A stretch of DNA of 43,889 bases from Bacillota bacterium (GCA_023431385.1 JAEYWA010000163.1:1-43889); one strand, 5' to 3'; positions 24,576-33,192 are shown, counted from the stretch's first letter. Numbers and translations are program-made. The notes: a model not told the origin generated them from the letters alone.

Positions 24576-25880
24576 TTATTTACCAATTGCCTTTTTTGCA
24601 TCAGACCATTTCTTATTGTATTTTTCTATAACACTGGTCTGATCTTTTGATGTGACATATTCCTGAGCAAGATTCAGATTATCAATCTCGGCTTTATTAA
24701 CGATTGCCTGATAATCGGGTGAATCAGCTTCCTGCTCAATTATTGGTAAGTTAAAGGAAACGATTTCATTCATGAAAGGTGCATCTGGCTTATACTCTTT
24801 ATTCGGAGGAATAAAGCCCATTCTGGGCAGCATATTGCCTTCTGTCCACATGTATTTGAGAAATGCTTTAGCTGTTTCAGGGTTTTTACTACTGTTTGTA
24901 ACCCCATAATATCTGTCTGCACTCATTGATAAAGCCTTTGTTCCAGGGAACGGGAACATTCCTAAATCTTCAAGTTTAGCGCCGTTATCAACTATTTGAG
25001 GTGGTAACCAGCTTCCAAGGTACATCATGGCTACTTTTCCCTGAGCAAGATCCTTTTTACTACCGTCCCAATTTGTTGACATAAGATCCTTTTCTCCATA
25101 GCCCTTGTCAGCAATAGTCCTCAAAATTTTTAACCCATCAAGAATTCCACCTGGAGTCTCATCAAGGTACTTGTCAGCTGCAACAAGCGTATTTTTATAA
25201 TTCTTTACAGCTGAAGCGTCACCTGGGAAAGCTTCAACATAATTTACTAAAGGCCACTTATCCTTGAAATTTGTTGCTATAGGTACAATACCCTTTGTCT
25301 TTAATTTGTCACAAGCAGCATAAAATTCATCAAGAGTTGTTGGGACTTTATCAATTCCTGCGTTTTTGAAGGCAACCTTGCTGTAAATAAGACCACTGTA
25401 ATTTATAGAACAGGTAAGTGCGTATAGCTTTCCGTCTGCACTGGTACCATTATCATAAAAATATGTATTTTCCTTACTAAAGCCAAGATCGCTGATATCT
25501 ACAAAGTATGTAGGATAATCATTTCTTGTAATACCCAGCTGAGATGGTACTATCATGATATCAGGCATTTCATTTGCTGCTATTCTTGTTTTTACACTAC
25601 TTTCATCTTTATATGTTTCAATTTCTATCTCTACACCCGGATTTTTTGTCATAAACTCATTGGCTACATCCTTAATTACAGTATCAGCCATATCACTTCT
25701 ATGTGTCATATAAGTAATTTTACCCTTGAGATCAGTGGATTCAGCCTTGTTTGAATCCTGTGCAACTGTTGTTGATTGTGCAGCTTGTGTTGAAGTTGAG
25801 GTTTCATCTGCACTACCACAACCGACAAATAATGATGCAGCTACAAGAGTAGCCAATACCAAACATGCTATCTTTTTCAT
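24576..25880 (-). CDS. Extracellular sugar-binding lipoprotein (second system)
   Basis: A 434-residue family 1 solute-binding lipoprotein: signal 'MKKIACLVLATLVAASLFV' with lipobox 'FVGC', a Ser/Thr/Gln-rich linker (about 25-50) and a two-lobe binding fold ('KAFLKYMWTEGNMLPRMGFI'). The open frame continues upstream, but GGAGGG sits six bases before 25880 and the signal peptide begins there. The 158-base gap to the response regulator gene contains TATAAT (25953-25948 on the minus strand) without a good -35 box, as expected for an AraC-activated promoter. The ligand is unknown. Confidence 0.92.
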   Translation of the reverse strand: MKKIACLVLATLVAASLFVGCGSADETSTSTQAAQSTTVAQDSNKAESTDLKGKITYMTHRSDMADTVIKDVANEFMTKNPGVEIEIETYKDESSVKTRIAANEMPDIMIVPSQLGITRNDYPTYFVDISDLGFSKENTYFYDNGTSADGKLYALTCSINYSGLIYSKVAFKNAGIDKVPTTLDEFYAACDKLKTKGIVPIATNFKDKWPLVNYVEAFPGDASAVKNYKNTLVAADKYLDETPGGILDGLKILRTIADKGYGEKDLMSTNWDGSKKDLAQGKVAMMYLGSWLPPQIVDNGAKLEDLGMFPFPGTKALSMSADRYYGVTNSSKNPETAKAFLKYMWTEGNMLPRMGFIPPNKEYKPDAPFMNEIVSFNLPIIEQEADSPDYQAIVNKAEIDNLNLAQEYVTSKDQTSVIEKYNKKWSDAKKAIGK

Positions 25881-26038
25881 ATCGTACCCTCCAAATAAGT
25901 TATAATGGGTTAGGATGCATCCGATAAGCCAAGTATACTCTGACATGATTATATTGAAAATTACAAAATCTCATGATTTCTTTACATTTTTTCAGGTCCG
26001 ATATATAAGTTTATCTATTTGTCAGCTTTATGTAAATT

Positions 26039-27661
26039 TTATTTATCCCGCAGTAACCTTCTATACTCGGCCGGGGACATTCCTTCTACTCTTTTAAAGG
26101 CTCTGTTAAATGTTACGGTTTCATTATATCCCACCTTTAAGCCAATCTCATAGATTTTAATTTCATCATCCATTAACAATTTCTTCGCTTTATTTATTCT
26201 TACTTCGGTAATGAAGTCAATGAAATTTATTCCAACCGCCTTTCTGAATAACTCGCTGAAATAATTCTGATTCAAGTGGACATAATCTGCTACGCTTTTA
26301 AGGCTGATATTCTCATTGAAGTGGTTGTAAATATACTCTTTCGAAATATCAATTATACGCTTGCTTCTCTCCGATTTAGAATCATTTATTATTTTTGACA
26401 GAACAAAAAAAGTATTTTCCATATACTCTTTCAAATCTTCAAACGTATCTACCTCATTTATATAATCTCTTGGATCCGCCTCATCATCTATAAACCTCTG
26501 CAAAGCGCTATTAAAGTCATCTGATATTACTGTTATCTTATTTATTAGCCACAGAGAAATTTCTTTGAATTGAATCGGGTTTAAATTACATGAATAAAGT
26601 AAATCCATTACTTCTTTAATTGTTATTATAACTTTATTAGTGAGTCCAGAATCTAATAGATCCACTATAAGGTTAATACTTTCCATTAGGTTTTTATTAT
26701 CGAAATAGCTATAGGTACATATTTCCGAATTAAACCTGTTAACTTTACCTTTACCGTTATAAAACTTCCTGTTAAAGGCCAATAGTGCCTGAAAATAACA
26801 TGGACTTCCCCTTTCAGGTCCATTGAATACTTCACTGACACCGGATGAAACAGAAAACCCAAATTTATTTTTCAATCCCTTGTGTATATCTGAAAGGCAT
26901 TGATAAACACTATCAGTAAATAGAGTATCTGTATGATCTTGTGCAGAGAATAGCAAAATAACAGTATTGTTTTGTTCAGCTAATAACATATTAATATTGA
27001 GCTTTAGTGACAAGAAAATATCCAATATTCTTCCTTTTAAGTGATTAAGATTATCAGTATCAAACCTCAGGTACTTTTCTTCTTGGATTTTGAAAATATT
27101 ATCCAGTCCAAGAACAGCGAGTTTAAAAATATCCGGTCCCTTCACCCCGAACTCCTCCAGCCTCTTCTTGAAAATACCTGTATCCGATATTACACCCTCG
27201 GTTAAACTTATAATAAAGCGCTCTTTACATATCTCCATACTATCGGCTAAAATATCCTTATACTGCTCAAGCTGTTCCTTATCTTTATTTTCCTGTACTA
27301 TCATATCGTTTATTTTATTAATAAGCTCATATAGGATGCTTTCATCCACTGGCTTTAACAAATAGTCTACTGCACCGGCCTTCATAGTTTCTCTGACGAA
27401 CTTGTAATCATCGTAACCACTAAGAACAATAATTTTTATATCAATACCCTGTTCTCTTAATTTATTAACAAGCTCCAGACCGTCCATAAAGGGCATCTTA
27501 ACATCTGTAATAAGTAGATCTGCCTTCAGATTAATGATTGCATCCAAAGCTTCCTGTCCATTACGGACTTCAGCTATAACCTTATACGGTGTATTTCGTT
27601 CAATTTTTGATTTTAAGCCTAAGCGTAAAATTTTATCATCTTCTGCCAGTATAATATTCAT
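26039..27661 (-). CDS. YesN-type response regulator with AraC DNA-binding domain
   Basis: A 540-residue activator. Residues 1-120 are a receiver domain (acidic pocket E7/D8/D9, phospho-acceptor D53 in 'LLITDVKMPFMDG', switch lysine in 'YLLKPVDE'). The middle 300 residues are an uncharacterised helical linker. Residues about 435-540 hold two AraC helix-turn-helix motifs ('HLNQNYFSELFRKAVGINF', 'GYNETVTFNRAFKRVEGMSP'). It is encoded 57 bases after its YesM-type kinase and directly before the binding-protein gene, so it most likely activates the ABC operon in response to a sugar. Length is normal for this class. Confidence 0.93.
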   Translation of the reverse strand: MNIILAEDDKILRLGLKSKIERNTPYKVIAEVRNGQEALDAIINLKADLLITDVKMPFMDGLELVNKLREQGIDIKIIVLSGYDDYKFVRETMKAGAVDYLLKPVDESILYELINKINDMIVQENKDKEQLEQYKDILADSMEICKERFIISLTEGVISDTGIFKKRLEEFGVKGPDIFKLAVLGLDNIFKIQEEKYLRFDTDNLNHLKGRILDIFLSLKLNINMLLAEQNNTVILLFSAQDHTDTLFTDSVYQCLSDIHKGLKNKFGFSVSSGVSEVFNGPERGSPCYFQALLAFNRKFYNGKGKVNRFNSEICTYSYFDNKNLMESINLIVDLLDSGLTNKVIITIKEVMDLLYSCNLNPIQFKEISLWLINKITVISDDFNSALQRFIDDEADPRDYINEVDTFEDLKEYMENTFFVLSKIINDSKSERSKRIIDISKEYIYNHFNENISLKSVADYVHLNQNYFSELFRKAVGINFIDFITEVRINKAKKLLMDDEIKIYEIGLKVGYNETVTFNRAFKRVEGMSPAEYRRLLRDK

Positions 27662-27718
27662 TTATGGTAGCTCCATCCTTTACAATATGGTCAAAATATA
27701 TATTACTCTGATAAGATT

Positions 27719-29551
27719 TTATACTGCTTCAATGCAGGGTATAATAGCCCTGATACAGGTTCCTTTATCGATCTCACTTTTAATAATTATTCCATAATTA
27801 TCACCATAATGAAGTTTTATTCTTTTATTTACATTTTTAAGGCCAATACTTTTAAATGAGCTGTTTAGGTCATTTATATAGCCGTTTAGGCTATCAACCT
27901 TAGATTTTTCCATACCTTTTCCGTTGTCAATAACCTCAAAGACTATATTGCTATCCTCCCTATATCCGTTTATATCTACGCATCCTCCATAATCCAGGCT
28001 ATACACTCCATGGTTTATGGCATTTTCCACCAAAGGTTGAAGTATCAACTTAATAGTAGTATATTCGAATATATCCGGGGCAACATTGATACGTATCTGG
28101 TAGATGTCGCTGAACCTGATTTTTTGAAGCAAAATATACTCTTTAATATATAATACCTCTTCACATATTTTAACAATATGATTGCTTTTACTTACACTGT
28201 ATCTTAATATTTTTGCTAGAGCCATGGCCATTCTGGAGGTCTCTGTATCATTATTAATATCAGCCATCATGTTTATTGCATCAAGTGAGTTATAGAGAAA
28301 ATGTGGATTAATCTGGTTTTGAAGCAGTTGTAATTCAAGCTCTTTTTCCTTAAGTTTGTCAATGTAAACCTCTTGAATAAGTCGTCTGATTTTATTTGAC
28401 ATCGTATTGAAGGCATTTGCCAAGACACCTATTTCATCACGGCTGCGGAGCCTTATTTTAACATTAAAATCTCCCTTTTGGACTATTTTCATTAATAACA
28501 TCAATTTTTTAATAGGCCTTACGATCTGTCGTGAAATGAGAATAATTAATAATAAGGCCGCTAAAATACTCCCGCTGGTAAGGATTACTGTATTTCGAGC
28601 CATTATATCAATACCCTTGTTTAGCTCAGCTACAGGAATAATATTAACTATTTTCCAGTTGGTGCTTTTTGACATATCATAATTGATTAAAAACTTAGAG
28701 TTATCTATTGCAATACTACTTGAACCGGCATCTGTGTTAGATATAATCTGCCAAATATCCTCTTCCAGTTTTCTAGCAATATTCGCTTTTTCGGTATCAT
28801 ATAAAATATGTCCGGAATCATCTACTATTGCAATCCTCTGTCCGGGAGATATAAGCATTTTACTGCATATCTCCTCAAAAAATGTTACTTTTGTATTTAC
28901 TTGTATAATACCAATAACTTTGCGCGGAGGTAATTTAACAATAGCCCTGACCATAGAAAAAACATACATGGGATTATCGCGGAGGTCAGTTACGTGAGGA
29001 AGTTGATATGTGCTAACTATAACAGGCCTTCCGTAATTTTCAATACTTTTTGAAAACCATTTTTCATTTTTGGGATTGTAGTCGGCACTTTTAGCACTAG
29101 CAAACATTTTGAACTCACTAAGCCCTTGACTATTATATATATAAACAGATTGAATATTTTTTTTATAGTCTTGAATTTCATCAAAAATATATTCGCAATT
29201 AATTGAAAAGTTTAAATTTCTTACGCCATGATCATAAAATTTTTCCATGGAATTGAGAAATTCTGAATCTCTTGTTGTCCTAATGAGAGGATACTTTGTG
29301 ATAGTGTTTAAATCTTCTATATAATCATCGATTTTTGTGATAGCCTGGTTATTATACTGAATAACAGTTTCAAGAACAGCTTTCTGTTTGTCAGACTTGT
29401 AATATGTATAATTACCAAATGACATTATGATAAAAAACAACATAAAGAACCCAAAGCACAAGAATAGCTTAACTGATATGGGAAGGTTTCTTAATGCTAT
29501 TTTTCTTCTCAATAACTTAAGTTTTATTATTTTTTTGCTCTTTTTCTCCAT
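27719..29551 (-). CDS. YesM-type sensor histidine kinase
   Basis: A 610-residue membrane kinase: first helix about 28-50, extracytoplasmic sensor (about 55-320, Cache-like), second helix about 325-345, HAMP linker (about 346-400), His_kinase domain with phospho-acceptor in 'QLLQNQINPHFLYNSLDAIN' and a HATPase_c domain ('LVENAINHG', 'DNGKGMEKSKVD', 'IGLKNVNKRIKLHYG'). This is the YesM/LytS histidine-kinase type. GGAGGG lies close to the ATG. First gene of the operon HK-RR-SBP-permease-permease; it probably senses a sugar or sugar-loaded binding protein. A frame resembling a protein C-terminus ends about 20 bases upstream of the start. Confidence 0.93.
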   Translation of the reverse strand: MEKKSKKIIKLKLLRRKIALRNLPISVKLFLCFGFFMLFFIIMSFGNYTYYKSDKQKAVLETVIQYNNQAITKIDDYIEDLNTITKYPLIRTTRDSEFLNSMEKFYDHGVRNLNFSINCEYIFDEIQDYKKNIQSVYIYNSQGLSEFKMFASAKSADYNPKNEKWFSKSIENYGRPVIVSTYQLPHVTDLRDNPMYVFSMVRAIVKLPPRKVIGIIQVNTKVTFFEEICSKMLISPGQRIAIVDDSGHILYDTEKANIARKLEEDIWQIISNTDAGSSSIAIDNSKFLINYDMSKSTNWKIVNIIPVAELNKGIDIMARNTVILTSGSILAALLLIILISRQIVRPIKKLMLLMKIVQKGDFNVKIRLRSRDEIGVLANAFNTMSNKIRRLIQEVYIDKLKEKELELQLLQNQINPHFLYNSLDAINMMADINNDTETSRMAMALAKILRYSVSKSNHIVKICEEVLYIKEYILLQKIRFSDIYQIRINVAPDIFEYTTIKLILQPLVENAINHGVYSLDYGGCVDINGYREDSNIVFEVIDNGKGMEKSKVDSLNGYINDLNSSFKSIGLKNVNKRIKLHYGDNYGIIIKSEIDKGTCIRAIIPCIEAV

Positions 29552-29572
29552 GTGCCCTCCATATTTCTCTTA

Positions 29573-29932
29573 AAAACTAGAACTTTCAGTAAGCGGCTGT
29601 TTGTAGAGATATGATTGTTCTATGCTCAACATCTTACTATCGTCATAATCTACATTAATTGTAACTTCTGTGGGTGATTGGCTGATTATATGGCTGACAA
29701 ATTTATTTTATGATCAGGGAATTAGTTATTAAAGTCATATGCGTCGTCACAAAATATAATATAATGACATGCATATGATAATATTACACTCGATTTTAGT
29801 AAATTTAAAGTAGAAATTCGTCGATTTTTAAATAATTCCATGAAAAATAACCCAACAGCCGGATTGGTTGAGGATATAAGCCTATTGTAGTATGGATACT
29901 GGAGCTACTATAGATAGGATAGACATAGACAC
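29573..29932. other. Intergenic region upstream of the sensor kinase
   Basis: No gene is supported here. It contains a 46-codon minus-strand open frame without a start codon (29570-29707) whose translation looks protein-like ('VTINVDYDDSKMLSIEQS'), possibly a decayed gene end. It also has an inverted repeat TCATATGC (29735-29742) / GCATATGA (29771-29778) that could be a regulator site upstream of the kinase. I could not place a convincing promoter. Confidence 0.35.
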
Positions 29933-29963
29933 AAAATAAAACCGCTTCATTTCAAGCGGTTTT
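29933..29963 (-). terminator. Rho-independent terminator of the tandem GNAT gene
   Basis: AAAACCGCTT (29938-29947) and AAGCGGTTTT (29954-29963) form a perfect ten-pair stem with a six-base loop. On the minus strand it is followed by ATTTTG. It is about 40 bases beyond the stop at 30006. Confidence 0.85.
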
Positions 29964-30005
29964 ATCTCGCACTTAATCAAAGTGTAAGTATTATTTCGCA
30001 CATTG

Positions 30006-30923
30006 CTACACCTTCGTCACATATTCATAAGTATACCTGCTATACTCATTTAAATGCCCCAGTTTTCCGTACAAGTGAATAGTTTTATCATATGAGCCTC
30101 CTAGAAACGCTGTCATTATATTATTCTCAAATAACCTCCTCATACAGGTCTTAATAGTCATTTGAGCATATCCTTTATTGTAAAAATCAGAATGTGTACA
30201 GACCCTTTCTATCTCTGCTGTGTTATTCTCATAATCAATAAAGGCTTCACAGCCCGAAACATGTCTTCCCTCGCTATTTACCAGCACAAAATCATATTTA
30301 GCATTATAAATTGGGCTCCTCCGGCAATACTCCCTGATCTGTAAGTCAAATTCTGTGCTATATGTCTTTGACCAGGCATTTCTTCTTAGATTAGCTTGTT
30401 CTGTATAATTCCCATTTTCATGCATACTCTGAAATCGCACTGATGAATCCTCAATACAAAAATCTTTAAATAAGCTTGTATTAAATACTCTTGTCTTTTC
30501 TAAAAAAGCATTTCGTTTACAGCCTTCATTTTCAAGAGTTTTTATAAGCTCTGTCTCATTTTCTACTACTTGTGTTACTAACAGGTCGTATTTACTTCCC
30601 CATTCAGCCTTAACCCAGCCAATTAACTCTGAATACAGAAAGGAATATTCATTTTTAAGAAATATCGTGTATTCATTATTCATCTCCTCTGAAATAACAA
30701 ATCCAATAAGGTTATGGAAATAATCAAACCATAAATGCGCAGCATTATTGAAGTTGTCAGGAAAATGTCTTTTGGAGTTTGCAAGATTATATTTCCAATC
30801 CACAATACGACCAATATGCCAAATGAAGAAATCCTTCTTTAAAGAGTTATCTTGGATTATGTATTTACACATATTATCAAAATCGCTGCTCTCGTAAATA
30901 AAATTGCGGTGATAAGTTTTCAT
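30006..30923 (-). CDS. GNAT-family acetyltransferase, probable two-domain
   Basis: A 305-residue protein with a recognisable GNAT fold in the C-terminal half (about 155-305): 'GCEAFIDYENNTAEIERVCT' then the acetyl-CoA loop region 'HSDFYNKGYAQMTIKTCMRR' and 'AFLGGSYDKTIHLYGKLG'. The N-terminal half has the size of a second, degenerate GNAT domain. Such tandem GNATs are common orphan genes in Clostridia; the substrate is unknown. It is a single-gene unit with its own terminator. The start is the ATG at 30923 with AGGTAC upstream, a modest ribosome site. Confidence 0.8.
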   Translation of the reverse strand: MKTYHRNFIYESSDFDNMCKYIIQDNSLKKDFFIWHIGRIVDWKYNLANSKRHFPDNFNNAAHLWFDYFHNLIGFVISEEMNNEYTIFLKNEYSFLYSELIGWVKAEWGSKYDLLVTQVVENETELIKTLENEGCKRNAFLEKTRVFNTSLFKDFCIEDSSVRFQSMHENGNYTEQANLRRNAWSKTYSTEFDLQIREYCRRSPIYNAKYDFVLVNSEGRHVSGCEAFIDYENNTAEIERVCTHSDFYNKGYAQMTIKTCMRRLFENNIMTAFLGGSYDKTIHLYGKLGHLNEYSRYTYEYVTKV

Positions 30924-31030
30924 GTTGTACCTCCATCTACTATAAATTTCTCTTTCTTATACACATACACATTATAAGCATGACACTTTATGGATAATAT
31001 ATTAAAAATGATTATCAATTGTTATTTGCG

Positions 31031-31068
31031 TGAAAAGCTCGCCAGGAATTATCCTGACGAGCTTTTCA
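31031..31068 (-). terminator. Terminator hairpin after the CD3324-type gene
   Basis: TGAAAAGCTCG and CGAGCTTTTCA form an eleven-pair outer stem, with an inner CAGGA/TCCTG stem and ATTA loop. The U-run (GCTTTTCA on the minus strand) is part of the stem. It lies three bases beyond the stop at 31072. Confidence 0.75.
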
Positions 31069-31071
31069 CAG

Positions 31072-31338
31072 TTACTTATTTGAATAAATTATTTTCTTAA
31101 TACTGTCATAGGAAAGACAGAATTTATCACAGAGTTGATCAATGGTATATCCCTTGCGAAAATTTTCTCGGATATCCTTGTTTCGTTGATTAAGGTAAAT
31201 TCTGCTTCCAGAGCATTCGCCCCACCCTTTTCGTACTCCGTCGGGTTGAGGGATATAGACCAATCCTCCACGTATATATTTCTGTATTTCTTTAAGTAAT
31301 TCTTCTGGAAGAATCATATCAGCTTTAAAATATTTCAT
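31072..31338 (-). CDS. CD3324-family small DNA-binding-like protein
   Basis: An 88-residue protein matching the clostridial CD3324/Mor-like family: 'MILPEELLKEIQKYIRGGLV', 'IPQPDGVRKGWG', then a C-terminal helix-turn-helix-like 'KGYTIDQLCDKFCLSYDSIK'. It is probably a small transcriptional regulator; no target is known. The open frame extends to 31452, but a GGAG site five bases upstream and the family's usual N-terminus support 31338. It is preceded by a 106-base nested inverted repeat and an 18-codon ORF in what is probably its own leader. Confidence 0.8.
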   Translation of the reverse strand: MKYFKADMILPEELLKEIQKYIRGGLVYIPQPDGVRKGWGECSGSRIYLNQRNKDIRENFRKGYTIDQLCDKFCLSYDSIKKIIYSNK

Positions 31339-31378
31339 TCCTACTCCGCTCCTTAAAATAATATAAAATCTTAAGGCA

Positions 31379-31484
31379 GCAAAGTCTACACTACGAACAT
31401 TTTCCAAATTGTCGGAATGAAAGCTGGCGATTACATCTTTGGCTCCACACATTTAATCGCCATTGTTCACACTGTAGACTTTGC
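31379..31484 (-). repeat. Nested inverted repeat (leader RNA structure or mini-element)
   Basis: Outer arms GCAAAGTCTACA (31379-31390) and TGTAGACTTTGC (31473-31484) are perfectly complementary, continue after a four-base mismatch with GAAC/GTTC, and enclose inner arms TGGCGATTA (31425-31433) and TAATCGCCA (31454-31462). The distal outer arm overlaps the last codons of the 18-codon ORF. In RNA form it would lie 40 bases upstream of the CD3324-type start codon. Confidence 0.6.
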
Positions 31485-31523
31485 GTTGAGCATTTTGTTT
31501 AAGAAATCAATAAAACGAAGCAT
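31467..31523 (-). CDS. Putative 18-residue leader or amphipathic peptide
   Basis: A short frame translated as MLRFIDFLNKMLNAKSTV. It has an excellent ribosome site (GGGGGG, six bases before the ATG) and a TATAAT box about 50 bases upstream (31579-31574). Hydrophobic residues L2, F4, I5, F7, L8, M11, L12 fall on one face of a helix, so the peptide could be amphipathic. The stop codon and last codons lie in the outer arm of the nested inverted repeat, an arrangement known from leader-peptide attenuators. I do not recognise a family. Chance occurrence is possible, but the ribosome site is stronger than those of several real genes here. Confidence 0.4.
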   Translation of the reverse strand: MLRFIDFLNKMLNAKSTV

Positions 31524-31573
31524 ATTCTTCCCCCCTTTATGATTTGTGTATCTCCAATAAGTTATATGTAAAT

Positions 31574-31579
31574 ATTATA
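31574..31579 (-). promoter_or_regulatory. -10 element upstream of the small ORF
   Basis: TATAAT on the minus strand. The -35 region is weak (TTTATT with a 16-base spacer), and a CACC(N8)GGTG dyad at 31581-31596 fills the spacer, suggesting a regulated promoter. Confidence 0.4.
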
Positions 31580-31618
31580 CACCTAAAAACTGGTGAATAA
31601 AACCATTTAAATTTTGAG

Positions 31619-32563
31619 TCATAATTTAGAAATTTCAGCCAGAGCATCAGCAAACGCCTTTGGTTGGTCAAGCATCATAAAGTGACCGGCATCCTTTACA
31701 ATAAACACTTTTTTGTTTGGTGCATTTATTGTGTCGAAGTAACAATTAGCTATTGTATATGGGGCCTGAAAATCTCTGTCTCCAAGTATATAAAAAACAG
31801 GTACTTTATAATCTCTGCTCTCCTCATATAAATTATGGGTAAACAAAAAATCCCAAATTTTTTTATTATTACTCATCCCCTTAAACAGACTTGAAATGTC
31901 TGAAAATTTAAAAATAGGACTTTTAAATAGTACTTTTATTATAGGTAAAAAATTCATTCCAACCTTATATTTCCCTTGTAATATTCTAATTTTTTGTATT
32001 TTCTTAATCATAGGTTTTTCGTAATTTTTTTCAGGATAAATCCCTATTTTATTAAGACTGCTTAAATCTTTCTTATTGCCCGCTTGAATTATTAACTCCT
32101 TTACCTTTTCATAGCCAACTTTTTCATTCTCCACTATATCTATTACTTGTCCTGCACCGAGGTAGTACAATACCTCTTGAGGATATTTCTTCACAAATAA
32201 GGTTCCCAGTACGCTCCCCCAAGAATGCCCTAAAATCACAATTTTCTCTTTGTTGTATTTCTCTTTCAAATATTGAACAAGCTCAAATAAATCATCCAAT
32301 AATTCATAAGCAGAAGGATAGCTTTTTTTACCTTTGGCTCTGGCTAATGTTTTTCCTGAACCTCTCTGGTCCCAATGAACAACAGTAAACAAGCTTGATA
32401 AATGTTCTTGAAAAGCATATGCAAATGTTGACTCTGACATTCCCGGACCACCATGTAAAAATAAAAGGACAGGATGTTCGTCACTGGAGCTGTAGTGTAA
32501 TAAGTATTGTTCTATTCCATTAATATTGATATACTCTGAAAAATAATCCTTTTGCTTTCTCAT
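31619..32563 (-). CDS. Alpha/beta hydrolase, proline iminopeptidase-like
   Basis: A 314-residue cytoplasmic serine hydrolase of the peptidase S33/alpha-beta-hydrolase type. Landmarks are the oxyanion 'FLHGGPGMSES', 'VHWDQRGSGKT', nucleophile elbow 'LGHSWGSVLG', acid in 'YILGDRDFQAP' and histidine in 'VKDAGHFMMLDQP'. 'HGGPG' and 'DQRGSG' are typical of proline iminopeptidases and tricorn-type F1 peptidases. The true substrate may be a peptide or an ester. A GGGGG site precedes the ATG, and TTGACA with a 15-base spacer to TATAAG (32645-32619) is a plausible promoter. Confidence 0.85.
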   Translation of the reverse strand: MRKQKDYFSEYININGIEQYLLHYSSSDEHPVLLFLHGGPGMSESTFAYAFQEHLSSLFTVVHWDQRGSGKTLARAKGKKSYPSAYELLDDLFELVQYLKEKYNKEKIVILGHSWGSVLGTLFVKKYPQEVLYYLGAGQVIDIVENEKVGYEKVKELIIQAGNKKDLSSLNKIGIYPEKNYEKPMIKKIQKIRILQGKYKVGMNFLPIIKVLFKSPIFKFSDISSLFKGMSNNKKIWDFLFTHNLYEESRDYKVPVFYILGDRDFQAPYTIANCYFDTINAPNKKVFIVKDAGHFMMLDQPKAFADALAEISKL

Positions 32564-32618
32564 AACTTTCCCCCTAAAGTAAACCAGATTTCATAATAAT
32601 GGTATTTTAACATTACCG

Positions 32619-32645
32619 CTTATACTGTACAAATTTATTTGTCAA
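32619..32645 (-). promoter_or_regulatory. Probable promoter of the hydrolase gene
   Basis: Minus-strand TTGACA (32645-32640) and TATAAG (32624-32619) with a short, 15-base spacer. The hydrolase start codon is about 55 bases downstream. Confidence 0.45.
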
Positions 32646-32729
32646 ATATATTATAAAAAGATGTATGCTTCTCTCACACGGGACACCAGGATATTTACTT
32701 CGAAAAGCTTTTTGTGCCGTTGTATTGTT

Positions 32730-32764
32730 AAAAGAACCGCTCATCCTTGCGGAAAAGCGGCTCT
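32730..32764 (-). terminator. Terminator directly after the tRNA 3'-end remnant
   Basis: On the minus strand AGAGCCGCT pairs with AGCGGTTCT (one G-U) and runs into TTTT. It begins three bases past the encoded CCA of the tRNA fragment, as in a native tRNA transcription unit. Confidence 0.75.
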
Positions 32765-32767
32765 TCA

Positions 32768-32794
32768 TGGTTGCGGGATAGGACTTGAACCTAT
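32768..32794 (-). pseudogene. tRNA 3'-end remnant (T-arm, acceptor strand, CCA)
   Basis: The minus strand reads ATAGG-TTCAAGT-CCTAT, a perfect five-pair T-stem with a canonical GTTCAAGTC loop, then CCCGCAA and CCA. The matching 5' acceptor strand (about TTGCGGG or TGCGGGA), D-arm and anticodon arm are not found upstream, where the PQ-loop gene ends instead. The acceptor part is one base short of the canonical count. The CCCGCAACCA ending recalls initiator or elongator tRNA-Met types, but identity cannot be fixed. Such 3'-end copies are typical scars of integrative elements. Confidence 0.6.
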
Positions 32795-32825
32795 ATGCCA
32801 ATATTTATACTCTAAAAACTTCATG

Positions 32826-33110
32826 TTACTTAATAGCGCCAGCCTCAATCTTCTTATTTCTAAAATATAAACAGATATCTGTACTAACCATAATAATATT
32901 AGGAATGTAGAACCAGAAAGCCAGGTTCAAATTGTTTGCCAATAGCTTAGAGACAATGCCACATATGTAACCAAATACTATACAGAATAAGAACAAAACA
33001 CTCTTGCCTTTTGTTGAGCGTGATTTATATGAACGCATAATTGATAGCGGCCATGACACACCAAAACCTATAATCATCAAAGTTTCCAATACTTCAGATA
33101 ACAATTCCAT
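32826..33110 (-). CDS. Small PQ-loop/SemiSWEET-like membrane protein
   Basis: A 94-residue protein with three predicted membrane helices (about 7-25, 38-58, 64-82) and the segment 'GFGVSWPLSIMRSYKSRSTK', whose W-P-x-S-x-x-K/R-S-x-x-x-K pattern resembles PQ-loop and SemiSWEET proteins, which work as dimers in transporting small solutes. The substrate is unknown. AAGGGG lies eight bases upstream of the ATG. It sits immediately next to the tRNA fragment and downstream of the fumarase operon, separated from it by a weak terminator, so it is probably a separate unit. Confidence 0.72.
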   Translation of the reverse strand: MELLSEVLETLMIIGFGVSWPLSIMRSYKSRSTKGKSVLFLFCIVFGYICGIVSKLLANNLNLAFWFYIPNIIMVSTDICLYFRNKKIEAGAIK

Positions 33111-33150
33111 TTTGTATTCCCCTTTTATTTTATATAGTTATATTACAAGC

Positions 33151-33174
33151 AAAATTCTTCACACCTTTGCGAAG
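33151..33174 (-). terminator. Weak terminator after the Hdr-Flx-Frd-Fum operon
   Basis: On the minus strand CTTCGCA-AAGG-TGTGAAG (33174-33157) forms a seven-pair stem with one G-U, followed by AATTTT. It lies 18 bases after the fumarase beta stop. The short U-run makes read-through into the PQ-loop gene possible. Confidence 0.45.
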
Positions 33175-33192
33175 CTTCTGCATGAATTCCAT

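Noticed and set aside
32613..32801. 62-codon minus-strand ORF
   Set aside because: It translates the tRNA 3' end and its terminator; such frames are common artefacts.
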